Shown: positions 8,906-16,844 of the stretch, piece by piece | How the letters are laid out: each line of letters opens with the position of its first letter | Numbering within the stretch: the first letter of the stretch is position 1 | NCBI GenBank assembly: GCA_902799665.1 | Contig: CADCBK010000017.1 | Span: 28,302-92,301 of the forward strand | Direction of reading: 5' to 3' | DNA length: 64,000 nt | Origin: an uncultured Spirochaetaceae bacterium | GTDB taxonomy: Bacteria; Spirochaetota; Spirochaetia; Treponematales; Treponemataceae | Program-made: the position numbers and the translations under genes | Notes under the pieces: model-generated | Seen by the model: the letters and a program-made list of their open reading frames with translations, nothing else | Told to the model about the DNA's origin: nothing | Databases searched by the model: none

Positions 8906-9412
8906 TTGGCCGCATCGCGCTCAACTTGCAAAACGCGCCGCGTTCTGGGCATTGACCCCGGCCTGGCCAACACCGGCTGGGGAATCATTGACTGGAACGG
9001 CAGCAAATTTACGCTGGTTAAATACGGCGTGATAGAAACGGCCGCGTCCGAAATTCACGGAACGCGGCTTTTGACTGTCTACAACCGCCTTAACGCGATA
9101 ATCCAAGAATACAAGCCCGCCGAAGCGGCCATGGAAACCCTTTACTTTGCAAAAAACCAAACTAGCGCCATGTCGGTTGCTGAAGCCCGCGGCGTGGTCA
9201 CTTTATGCCTGGCCCAAAACTGCGTTCCGCTTGGAGAATACAAGCCCAACCAAATAAAGCAGGCCGTGACCGGTAGCGGCGCCGCCGACAAGGAGCTGGT
9301 CGAGCGCTACGTTCAGCTTTTGCTTGGCCTTGCGACGCCTCCCAAGCCTGACCACGCCGCCGACGCTCTTGCCGGCGCGATCACGCACATCAACGCGGGC
9401 GGCCCTTTTTAG
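8906..9412 (+). CDS. ruvC: Holliday junction resolvase RuvC
   Basis: Endonuclease that cuts Holliday junctions bound by RuvAB. All four acidic catalytic residues are visible: Asp in GIDPGLANTGWG, Glu in METLYFAKN, and the Asp pair in KPDHAADALAGAI. The frame is open upstream inside yebC, but the family begins close to 'RRVLGIDPG'. TTG 8906, five bases after the yebC stop, gives 168 residues, which fits the family. There is no in-frame ATG between the yebC stop and the first motif, so a TTG start is inferred. ruvA follows after a 59-base gap containing its own promoter. Confidence 0.93.
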   Translation: MAASRSTCKTRRVLGIDPGLANTGWGIIDWNGSKFTLVKYGVIETAASEIHGTRLLTVYNRLNAIIQEYKPAEAAMETLYFAKNQTSAMSVAEARGVVTLCLAQNCVPLGEYKPNQIKQAVTGSGAADKELVERYVQLLLGLATPPKPDHAADALAGAITHINAGGPF

Positions 9413-9436
9413 TCTTGCATCCGATTTTCTTTAATC

Positions 9437-9465
9437 TTGATTTTTTCGCGAATTCGCGCTAGAAT
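9437..9465 (+). promoter_or_regulatory. Promoter of ruvA-ruvB-queA
   Basis: TTGATT (9437-9442), 17-base spacer, TAGAAT (9460-9465). The ruvA ATG begins at 9472, where transcription should start, so this is predicted to give a leaderless mRNA. Confidence 0.65.
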
Positions 9466-9471
9466 GGAATT

Positions 9472-10086
9472 ATGTTCAACAGTTTAAAAGGCGTGATTAC
9501 CTACAAGGCGCACAACACGGTTCACCTTGACGTGAACGGCTGGGAATGGGATTTGTACGTTCCCGCGAGCGCGATTGAAGAATTGGGCGACATCGGCTCT
9601 ACGGCTAGAATCTTCACTTGGATGTATGTCCGCGAAGACATGATGAAAATGTTCGGTTTCGCCACGGAAGAGGAGAGAAACGTTTTCCTTGACCTCCTTA
9701 AAGTCGAAGGCGTCGGAGCCAAGGGCGCGATAAAAATCCTCAGCAACATCAGCATCCCAAAATTTGTCGAGGCGCTTGACGGCGGAAACACCGAAGCGCT
9801 TGAGGCGGTTTCCGGCATCGGAAAAAAGACCGCGGCAAAAATCATGCTCACGCTAAAGGGAAAGCTCACTCTGGAAGATTCAACAAAGTCGGCCCATCAC
9901 CCGGAGCAGGCGGAATTCCAGGACGTAATAAATTCATTGGTCGACATGGGTTACGACAAGCGCGACGTTACCGAAGTCGTGGACAGAATCACCGACCAGC
10001 TTATGGAAAACGCGGAGTTCACCTCAAAATCGCATTCCGGCAAAGAGGAAATGATTTTCCGCCAGGCGCTTGTGGACTTGGCCTAG
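9472..10086 (+). CDS. ruvA: Holliday junction branch migration protein RuvA
   Basis: Tetrameric DNA-binding subunit that holds the Holliday junction while RuvB drives branch migration. The 204 residues show an N-terminal OB fold (MFNSLKGVITYK...), the helix-hairpin-helix pair (LLKVEGVGAKGAIKIL and LEAVSGIGKKTAAKIML), and a C-terminal helical RuvB-contacting domain (QDVINSLVDMGYDKRDV). Length is normal. No Shine-Dalgarno sequence is evident and the -10 box is six bases upstream. ruvB follows after 15 bases. Confidence 0.96.
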   Translation: MFNSLKGVITYKAHNTVHLDVNGWEWDLYVPASAIEELGDIGSTARIFTWMYVREDMMKMFGFATEEERNVFLDLLKVEGVGAKGAIKILSNISIPKFVEALDGGNTEALEAVSGIGKKTAAKIMLTLKGKLTLEDSTKSAHHPEQAEFQDVINSLVDMGYDKRDVTEVVDRITDQLMENAEFTSKSHSGKEEMIFRQALVDLA

Positions 10087-10101
10087 TTTTTAGACTGAAC
10101 G

Positions 10102-11142
10102 ATGAGCGACGAATATCAGGACATTGTCCGCGCGGGCGTTCCTTTGCCTGACGACGCGCAGGAAGGAAGCCTTCGCCCCCAGTTTTTAAAGGAATTTTTG
10201 GGGCAGGAAGAAATTAAGAAAAATCTCTCGGTCTTCATACAAGCCGCGCGCGACAGGGAAGAGGCGCTTGACCACCTTTTTTTAATCGGGCCTCCGGGCT
10301 TGGGAAAGACTACGCTCGCGCAAATAACGGCGCGCGAATTGGGCGCCGACTTTAAGGTGACAAGCGCTCCCGCCTTGGACAAGCCAAAAGATTTGGCGGG
10401 CATTCTTTCGACAATCACGCCGCGGACGGTTTTCTTCATCGACGAAATCCACCGCCTAAAGCCCGCGATTGAAGAAATGCTTTACATCGCGATGGAAGAC
10501 TACGAGCTTGACTGGGTGATTGGCCAAGGCGCGGCGGCGCGCACGGTCCGCATTCCGATTCCAAAATTCACTCTTGTAGGAGCGACGACTAAGGCGGGCA
10601 TGGTTTCTAGCCCCCTCATAAGCCGCTTTGGAATAGTCCAGCGCTTTAACTATTACACCAAGGAAGAACTTTCGCTAATCATAAAAAGGTCGGCGCAAAT
10701 TTTGGACGTCAAGGTAAACGACGACGCCTCGCTTCTTTTGGCCAGCTGCTCGCGCGGAACTCCCCGCGTGGCGAACCGCGTCTTGCGCCGCATGCGGGAC
10801 TTTGCCCAGATTGAGGGAAGCGGAGTCATCACGAAGGAAATCGCGGAGAGCGGCCTAAAGCGGCTTGGAATAGACGACTTGGGCTTGGAAAAATACGACC
10901 GCGAGATTTTGCTTTCAATCATAAACAATTTTGGCGGCGGCCCTGTCGGAGCGGAAACGCTTGCCATAAGCATTGGCGAAAGCCAAGACACTTTGGAAGA
11001 TTACTACGAGCCGTACTTGATTCAATGCGGCTTGATTCAGCGCACGCCCAGGGGCCGCGTCGTCACCGAGCGCGCCTACAAGCAGCTTGGCCTTGAGATG
11101 AAAGAGCGCTTGGAAAAGGGCGGCCAAGGAACTTTGTTTTGA
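10102..11142 (+). CDS. ruvB: Holliday junction helicase RuvB
   Basis: AAA+ motor that pumps DNA through the RuvA-bound junction. The 346 residues contain [18 protein letters not shown], Walker [11 protein letters not shown] (about residue 62), Walker [10 protein letters not shown], sensor 1 [10 protein letters not shown] (family: GATT), the arginine-finger region SPLISRFGI, and the C-terminal winged helix ending in [15 protein letters not shown]. It is complete and typical. Its stop overlaps the TTG start of queA (TTGA). Confidence 0.97.
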   Translation: MSDEYQDIVRAGVPLPDDAQEGSLRPQFLKEFLGQEEIKKNLSVFIQAARDREEALDHLFLIGPPGLGKTTLAQITARELGADFKVTSAPALDKPKDLAGILSTITPRTVFFIDEIHRLKPAIEEMLYIAMEDYELDWVIGQGAAARTVRIPIPKFTLVGATTKAGMVSSPLISRFGIVQRFNYYTKEELSLIIKRSAQILDVKVNDDASLLLASCSRGTPRVANRVLRRMRDFAQIEGSGVITKEIAESGLKRLGIDDLGLEKYDREILLSIINNFGGGPVGAETLAISIGESQDTLEDYYEPYLIQCGLIQRTPRGRVVTERAYKQLGLEMKERLEKGGQGTLF

Positions 11143-12254
11143 AAAGAACTGACTTTTACTTTGACCTTCCGGCGGAACTTATCGCCCAGCGGCCAAGCGC
11201 CGTCCGCGGCCAGGACCGCCTTATGCTTTTGGGGCGTACTAGCGGCGCGGTCGCGCACCACAAAATGGACGACCTGCCAAACCTTATCGACGACGGAACC
11301 TTGATGGTCTTTAACAACAGCCGCGTGCGCCGCGCCCGTCTTTTTGGCGTAAAGGAAACGACAGGCCGCGAGGTTGAGTTCATGTTCCTTAACCAGGCGG
11401 CCTTTGGCGAAGGCTGTGTTTGGAACACGATGGTAAAGAACGCCAAAAAGCAAAAGGCCGGAATGCGATACAAATTCCCCGACGGCTCGGTCGCGACGAT
11501 TTTGGACGACCCTCAGAACGCGGGAACGGAATTCCGCCTTTTAAAGTTTGATTTTACTATAACCGAAGACTGGTTTGAAAAGAACGGACACATTCCGCTT
11601 CCGCCATACATAAAGCGCGAGGACGAGGCGGCGGACGGCGAGAGATACCAAAACGTCTACGCCGACCAAACCGGAAGCGCCGCCTGTCCGACGGCCGGCC
11701 TCCATTTTACCCAAGAAATGCTTGGCCGCCTAAGCCAAAAAGGCGTCGAGCGCGTCTTTGTAACCCTGCACGTAGGCTTGGGCACTTTTTTGCCTGTCCG
11801 CGAGGACCAAATCGAAGACCATAAAATGCACCAAGAGTTTTACACGATAGAGGCCGACGTTGCCGATAAAATTAACCAGGCAAAAAAGGACGGCAGGCCA
11901 ATCCTAGCCGTAGGAACCACAAGCGTGCGCACGCTTGAGTCGGCAGCCTGCGAAACTTTGGCCGCCCAAGAAGCGGCGGCTTCTGGCGCTGGAAAATCGT
12001 CTTATGGCGCCGGCGCGGTCGAGGCGGACGGCCTCATTCGTCCGGGAACACGCGGAACGAGCATTTTCATGTACCCCGGCTACAAGTTTAAAGTGGTGGA
12101 CCAAATGTTCACCAACTTCCATACGCCAGAGAGCACTTTGATTATGCTCGTGTCCGCCTTTGCCGGCCGCGAAAACATTTTGGCCGCCTACAGCGAGGCC
12201 GTCCGCGAGCGCTACCGCTTTTTTTCCTACGGCGACTGCATGCTGATTAAGTAA
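11139..12254 (+). CDS. queA: S-adenosylmethionine:tRNA ribosyltransferase-isomerase
   Basis: Transfers and isomerises the ribose of S-adenosylmethionine onto preQ1-modified tRNA to give epoxyqueuosine. The 371 residues begin at a TTG overlapping the ruvB stop, directly with the family start ([18 protein letters not shown]). They include [45 protein letters not shown] and [12 protein letters not shown]. Between [11 protein letters not shown] and [10 protein letters not shown] there are about 28 Ala/Gly/Ser-rich residues, somewhat more than usual. Following ruvB is a frequent arrangement. The 3' end overlaps the convergent FAD-subunit gene by eight bases. Confidence 0.95.
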   Translation: MKRTDFYFDLPAELIAQRPSAVRGQDRLMLLGRTSGAVAHHKMDDLPNLIDDGTLMVFNNSRVRRARLFGVKETTGREVEFMFLNQAAFGEGCVWNTMVKNAKKQKAGMRYKFPDGSVATILDDPQNAGTEFRLLKFDFTITEDWFEKNGHIPLPPYIKREDEAADGERYQNVYADQTGSAACPTAGLHFTQEMLGRLSQKGVERVFVTLHVGLGTFLPVREDQIEDHKMHQEFYTIEADVADKINQAKKDGRPILAVGTTSVRTLESAACETLAAQEAAASGAGKSSYGAGAVEADGLIRPGTRGTSIFMYPGYKFKVVDQMFTNFHTPESTLIMLVSAFAGRENILAAYSEAVRERYRFFSYGDCMLIK

Positions 12255-13074
12255 GCTGGTTCAAGCTGTATTGAGTGAAGTTAAGGAATTCTTCCTTTAG
12301 GCGCGGCAGGTTAGGCGTGGCCTTGTCAAAAGCCTTTTCAAAGGCCGCTTCAGCCGAATCCAAAAAGTCATGAATCGCCTTTTGGTTCAGCGGAAGCTTC
12401 ACGCCCATAAGCTTTGTCTCAAGCTCGCTGTCTTGGAACACTATCGAGCCGGAAAAGGCGATTTTCACGCTGGACAAAACGCCGCGGTCGCTTCTTGCCA
12501 AAAAGCAAAAGGCAGATGATTCTTCGGTAAGCCTGCCGCTGGGGCCTGACCTTCTGTAGACAGAAACGTCCCAATCGTCCGCGGGAATGTGTATGTTGAC
12601 CAAAAGCTGCTTTGGCTGCAGGGCCGTGAATTTTGAGAAGGGAACTGTCGCGCTCATTTGGTTTTCCGTGTTGCGGAATTTAAGCGTCGCTCCTAGCGCC
12701 AAAAGCGGAGCGTAAAGGCTTCTCTTGATTTCTTTTGGGCCGGTCACGGAAGCGCAAATGTTTCCGCCCAATGTGGCCATGTTGCGAACAAAATGGTTTC
12801 CCACGCTTTTTGCGGCTTCGGCCAAGATTTGAGGGACGCGCTCTTTGTCCAATTCCAATATTTGATTAAGCGTCACGGCGGGGCCAAAGTCAATGTAGCG
12901 CTCGTGGTGGTTGATCATTTTTAGTTCGGCGATGTCCCTCACGCTAAGCGCTTTTTCTGGCAAGTCTGTCATTGACGTACAGCCGCCGACAATTTGAAGG
13001 CCGGACACGTTCTTGATTTGATAGAGAATCTCCGAGATGTTTTTAGCCAAGAAAAGGGTAGTGTTATTTTGCAT
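12247..13074 (-). CDS. FAD-binding subunit of a molybdenum-hydroxylase-like complex
   Basis: Resembles the medium (CoxM/XdhB) subunit, which carries FAD and passes electrons from iron-sulfur clusters to an acceptor. The 275 residues contain the second flavin motif as TLGGNICAS followed by YAPLLALGATL. The first motif, normally AGGTDL, is altered to VGGCTSM, so FAD binding may be weakened. The C-terminal half matches the CO-dehydrogenase flavoprotein C-terminal domain. It is the last gene of a five-gene minus-strand operon and overlaps the iron-sulfur gene by 11 bases. As in the large subunit next to it, conserved positions are eroded, so a redox role is uncertain. Confidence 0.8.
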   Translation of the reverse strand: MQNNTTLFLAKNISEILYQIKNVSGLQIVGGCTSMTDLPEKALSVRDIAELKMINHHERYIDFGPAVTLNQILELDKERVPQILAEAAKSVGNHFVRNMATLGGNICASVTGPKEIKRSLYAPLLALGATLKFRNTENQMSATVPFSKFTALQPKQLLVNIHIPADDWDVSVYRRSGPSGRLTEESSAFCFLARSDRGVLSSVKIAFSGSIVFQDSELETKLMGVKLPLNQKAIHDFLDSAEAAFEKAFDKATPNLPRLKEEFLNFTQYSLNQLT

Positions 13075-13552
13075 TTTTCTTCATCCTTTCCCTTTCAAAA
13101 TGAATTTGCGCGGCGTAAATGATTCCGTTTATAAGGGCGTCGTTTTCAACGCAGCATCCTCTTAATCCTAAAACGCGCTCGGCTATTTGTTCGCGGCTGG
13201 GGTTTGAAAAAGTCGAAATTATCTCCCACGCCGCGAATATTTTTCCTGGGTTGCAATAGCCGCAAAGGGTTACGCCGGCCTTTTCAAAGCCTTTCATGAT
13301 TTCTTGGTAGGCGGCCTGCTTTGAAAAATGCTCCAATGTCACGATGTTTCCGTTCCTGACTATGCCGCATGGAATCAAGCAGCTAAGGACAGCCTTTCCG
13401 TCAAGCAGGACCGCGCATGCGCCGCAGTCCGCCTTGTTGCAGCCGCGCTTTACGCTTATTAAATTTTGTTTTCGCAGCAAGTCAAGCAATTTAGTTTCGG
13501 GCGAAGCGTCGAGCGTCAGTTTTTCTTCGTTTAGCGTGAATGTTATTTTCAT
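13064..13552 (-). CDS. [2Fe-2S] subunit of a molybdenum-hydroxylase-like complex
   Basis: Small subunit (CoxS/XdhC type) that would carry two [2Fe-2S] clusters. The plant-type ferredoxin motif is complete: Cys38, Cys43, Cys46 and Cys58 (GCNKADCGACAVLL...LSC). The second domain keeps CGYC (Cys97, Cys100), but the usual C-R-C pair reads R-G-C-C (Cys133, Cys134), so one ligand is out of place. Length of 162 residues is normal. It overlaps the large-subunit gene by 4 bases and the FAD gene by 11, implying coupled translation of the trio. Confidence 0.85.
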   Translation of the reverse strand: MKITFTLNEEKLTLDASPETKLLDLLRKQNLISVKRGCNKADCGACAVLLDGKAVLSCLIPCGIVRNGNIVTLEHFSKQAAYQEIMKGFEKAGVTLCGYCNPGKIFAAWEIISTFSNPSREQIAERVLGLRGCCVENDALINGIIYAAQIHFERERMKKNAK

Positions 13553-15612
13553 TGTCCGCCTTCCTTCTTTTGCGCGTTTTCTTTATCCTTCGCCGCTTCC
13601 TTTTGGTCAAGCGCGGCCTTAAAAAGCTCTCCGTTTTTTAAGGGAAGCGAGCGGATGTCAAGCCTCATGGCCTGCGAAAGGGCGGAGGCAAAGGCTGCGG
13701 GAAGAGACTTCTTTATCAAGCCGCCGATTTGCGCGCTTTCAGATTCTGACTGCACGAAAGAAATGTAAATGTTTTTTGCCGAAAGCTTTTCGCCAAGAAT
13801 CAATTCCGCCAAAGTTTTTTGGATGGAAAACTTGATTTTTGTTTCGGCTTCCTTTCCCGCTAAAATTTTTCCAGCGCTGACAACCACCCAAATGTTTTTT
13901 ATTTCCGGCTTAAAGACGCAAGTGTCCAGCGTAAGCTCCAAGGCCACTACGATAAAAGACGTCGAGTTGAACGGCGTTCCCTTAAAGCGTGTTTTGTTCC
14001 ACTGCTTGATTTGCGTTTTGGTGATGGCCTTGCTTACTGTAATTGGAAGCGGCGAGCGAAACCTTTTAGCCTGTATTCCTTGGCAGCATTTTTTTAGGAG
14101 GCTCGTCATTATGGAAAGGTTTGAGTAAAAATTTTCGGGAATAAGCGGGTCTTCCTTAAGGTTAAAGTCTGAATTCACTTTCACCATTTTAGGGTCTATT
14201 TGCAAAATCTCCGCCGCTTCGTTCTTCCAAATTTCCAAAATCGTTTTTGAAGGAGTCAGCGCGTGAATTACAAGGCTTCCGTCTTTTTGAAGCGTCGCTT
14301 CCATTTTTTGGTCGCACTCAAAAATGCTTGTTCCATAATAGCCGCTTGCGTCGTAGGCGGTTGAAAGGCCGATTCCCCTTGGCTTTATGCTGTCCGAAAC
14401 AAAGGCGGCGTTTATTTTGTTCGTGACAAATTTGCGCTGAAAGTCGCTTTGCCTTAAAATCGCTTCCAAAGATTCCGCGCCTTTTTCTATGCTGATGTTA
14501 AAGGGCATTTTTGATTCTTGCTTGTTTAAAATCTTTGAGTTTAAAAGCCTTAGCTCGCCGGGCGAAAAGCCCGCAATGTCCGCCGCTTTTTGCAGCTGGC
14601 ATTCCAAGGCGTAAAAGGCCTGCGCGTCAATCGTTTCGATGTTGACCGACGCGGGCGGCTTTTGCGAGGATCTTGCCACCGCGTTTATTTCAAGGTTAAT
14701 AAAGTTATAGACTCCGACGCTTGCGATTGTAAGACGGTCTATGATTTCTTCGGCGAATGGATTAAAGGCGCCCGCGTCAAAGTCAATGTCGATTGTCGCC
14801 GCTTGAATCAAGCCATCCTTGTCAAAAGCGGTCTTGTGCGTGATTGCCACTTCGCCTGTGTTTGAGATGAACTTGTCGTCTTCTTCGCGGCTGTAAACCA
14901 GCTTGACGGGCTTCTGCACTATTTTTGCGGCGGCGCAAGTTTGGCAAACCAAAAGGGTGTTGCCCCAAAGACTGTTGACGCTTGGCTCGCAGGAGATTGT
15001 TTTGTTTACCAAAATTTTCTCTTCCGGCATAGAAAAGACAGTAGAAAGGTTTTTTATCAAGTGGACTGGCCATTGGGTTGGCGTGTTCACGGTCAAAACG
15101 TCCTTTGCCATGTAGCAAAGCGCGCCGTTGGTCTCGTTCGCTTCGGTGGAGTCAAGGTTGTATGTCCATTTGTTTTGAACCTTAAAGGCCGCTTTGTTGA
15201 AGAATTTCTGCACGTTCTTTTGGCGGCCGCCGCCCAATACAATGCGCTTTTGCGAAAGAATGGATTTTTCGGGCGGTTCAGGCAGGGGCTCTATGTCTAT
15301 CTTCGCTTTGGCGGCAAAGTCTTCCAAGTCGTTTTTGTTTGGGCCGGCCAAAATCGCAAGCGGCTGGCCTTCATACAAGATTTTCTCGGAGCAAAAAATT
15401 TCGGTCTCTATGCCAAGCGTCTCTATGGAATTTTTTCCAGGGAAATTCTTTGCGTCTATCAAATGATAGTCTTTTGGCAAGTCTTTTATCTCGACGCTTT
15501 TTAGAAGGCCTGATTTTTTGGGAGAACGGATTATCTTTGCGAAAATCATTCCGTCTCTTTCCAAGTCGCTGTACCAGCACTTGGAAATCTGCGTCTGGGA
15601 TTTTTCAGGCAT
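13549..15612 (-). CDS. Molybdopterin-subunit-like protein lacking cofactor motifs
   Basis: Clearly descended from the large subunit of the xanthine dehydrogenase/aldehyde oxidase family. It has the a/b hammerhead (residues about 15-110), the TQWPVHLIKNL region, PVKLVYSREED, and the late GELRLLNS motif. I recall treponemal homologues annotated as quinoline 2-oxidoreductase. However, all the signature motifs are absent. GGGFGGK is replaced by SCEPSVNSLWG. The GAFRGFG segment is missing after RSSQKPPASV. The GQG segment reads SKTILEIW. The final GEPP with the catalytic Glu reads QIGGLIKKS. At 687 residues it is also shorter than the usual 750-780. It cannot be expected to hold molybdopterin or hydroxylate substrates. 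The frame is intact and tightly packed, so it is not a pseudogene by appearance. Confidence 0.8.
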   Translation of the reverse strand: MPEKSQTQISKCWYSDLERDGMIFAKIIRSPKKSGLLKSVEIKDLPKDYHLIDAKNFPGKNSIETLGIETEIFCSEKILYEGQPLAILAGPNKNDLEDFAAKAKIDIEPLPEPPEKSILSQKRIVLGGGRQKNVQKFFNKAAFKVQNKWTYNLDSTEANETNGALCYMAKDVLTVNTPTQWPVHLIKNLSTVFSMPEEKILVNKTISCEPSVNSLWGNTLLVCQTCAAAKIVQKPVKLVYSREEDDKFISNTGEVAITHKTAFDKDGLIQAATIDIDFDAGAFNPFAEEIIDRLTIASVGVYNFINLEINAVARSSQKPPASVNIETIDAQAFYALECQLQKAADIAGFSPGELRLLNSKILNKQESKMPFNISIEKGAESLEAILRQSDFQRKFVTNKINAAFVSDSIKPRGIGLSTAYDASGYYGTSIFECDQKMEATLQKDGSLVIHALTPSKTILEIWKNEAAEILQIDPKMVKVNSDFNLKEDPLIPENFYSNLSIMTSLLKKCCQGIQAKRFRSPLPITVSKAITKTQIKQWNKTRFKGTPFNSTSFIVVALELTLDTCVFKPEIKNIWVVVSAGKILAGKEAETKIKFSIQKTLAELILGEKLSAKNIYISFVQSESESAQIGGLIKKSLPAAFASALSQAMRLDIRSLPLKNGELFKAALDQKEAAKDKENAQKKEGGQ

Positions 15613-16843
15613 GGTTGGCTTCTCCGATTTTCTTTACGGCGCTTATGACGTCTTCCGCCATTTTTTCCGTCATGTCTGGCCAAAGGGGAAGGGTAATCGT
15701 TCTTTGGTACTGGCTTTCGGCGTTGGGAAAATTCATTGCCCTAAACGCGGGCTCGACGTTTTGCCAATACTTAAAGTGGAATAGCGGTATAAAGTGAACC
15801 GAGATTCCGATTCCTTCCTTTTGCAAGGCCTTCGCGAATTCTTCCCGGCTTATTTTTAGCTTGTCAAGGTTAAGGCGCGCAAGGTACAAGTGCCATGCGT
15901 TTCCCTCTCCGTCTGGCGGAACTTGGATGAAATCCATGCCGGAAAAAGCCTTGTTGTAAAGGCTGACGATTTTTTTTCTTGCCTCAAAGAATTCGTTCGC
16001 GCGCGCCAATTGAACCCGGCCGATTACGGCCAGCAAGTCCGGCAAATTGAATTTCCAGCCCAAATCCACGATGTCGTATTCCCAGCTGGCTCGCGGGCTT
16101 GTGTACCTGTCCCAAGTGGTTCTGTCCATTCCGTGCATTCTCATAACCGTCATGCGCTTGGCCAGCGCTTGGTCGCGGACGCATACCATTCCGCCTTCCG
16201 CGGTTGTCATCGTCTTTGTGACGTAAAACGAAAAAACGCCCGCGTCGCAAATCGTTCCGGCATATCCCAGCTTGGTCAACGACGGAAAAGCGTGCGCCGC
16301 GTCTTCGATTACCTTTACGTTATATTTATGCGCCAGTTCAACCAAACGCTCCATGTCGCAAACGTTTCCCGCGATGTGGACAGGAACTACGGCGACGATT
16401 TTCTTTTTATTAGTATCGGCGGCCAAAAGCTTTTCCACTTTGTCAACGTCAATGGAGTAGGAATCCTTTTCTATGTCGGCGAACAAAACGTCGGCGCCTA
16501 AATGCTTGGCGCACGCGGCGGTCGAGACGAAAGTGTAGGGCGTTGTAATGACCGTCGTTCCGGGCTTTACGCCGCACGCTTCCATCGCCAAAGTCATTCC
16601 GCTTGTCGCGCTGTTGACTGCAAGGCTTATAACGTCCTTTACGCTAAGGCCGGCGGCTTTCCTTGCGGCAATCACGGAATCGTCAACCTTGTTCATGTAG
16701 TAGGAAAATTCTTTTTCAAAGGCCAGCGCTTGCTTTCCGGTCGTAAGCCAGCCTGAGCGCAAAACGTCCAAGACGCCTGTCTCTTCTTCTTTTGATATTG
16801 ACGGCCTTGAGAAGGGAACTTTCAAAGAATCGGAATCAGCCAT
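15605..16843 (-). CDS. DegT/DnrJ/EryC1/StrS-family sugar aminotransferase
   Basis: PLP-dependent enzyme expected to convert a keto-sugar nucleotide into an amino sugar for a surface or flagellar glycan. The 412 residues show NSATSGMTLAMEA, TPYTFVSTA, the cofactor-binding EDAAHAFPS (Asp181) and the Schiff-base lysine Lys210 in FYVTKTMTTAEGGM. The N-terminal RPSISKEEETGVLDVLRSGWL is also typical. It starts two bases after the CapD-like gene, whose 4-keto product it could use, and overlaps the molybdopterin-like gene by eight bases. Substrate and product are inferred from neighbourhood only. Confidence 0.93.
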   Translation of the reverse strand: MADSDSLKVPFSRPSISKEEETGVLDVLRSGWLTTGKQALAFEKEFSYYMNKVDDSVIAARKAAGLSVKDVISLAVNSATSGMTLAMEACGVKPGTTVITTPYTFVSTAACAKHLGADVLFADIEKDSYSIDVDKVEKLLAADTNKKKIVAVVPVHIAGNVCDMERLVELAHKYNVKVIEDAAHAFPSLTKLGYAGTICDAGVFSFYVTKTMTTAEGGMVCVRDQALAKRMTVMRMHGMDRTTWDRYTSPRASWEYDIVDLGWKFNLPDLLAVIGRVQLARANEFFEARKKIVSLYNKAFSGMDFIQVPPDGEGNAWHLYLARLNLDKLKISREEFAKALQKEGIGISVHFIPLFHFKYWQNVEPAFRAMNFPNAESQYQRTITLPLWPDMTEKMAEDVISAVKKIGEANHA

Positions 16844-16844
16844 T

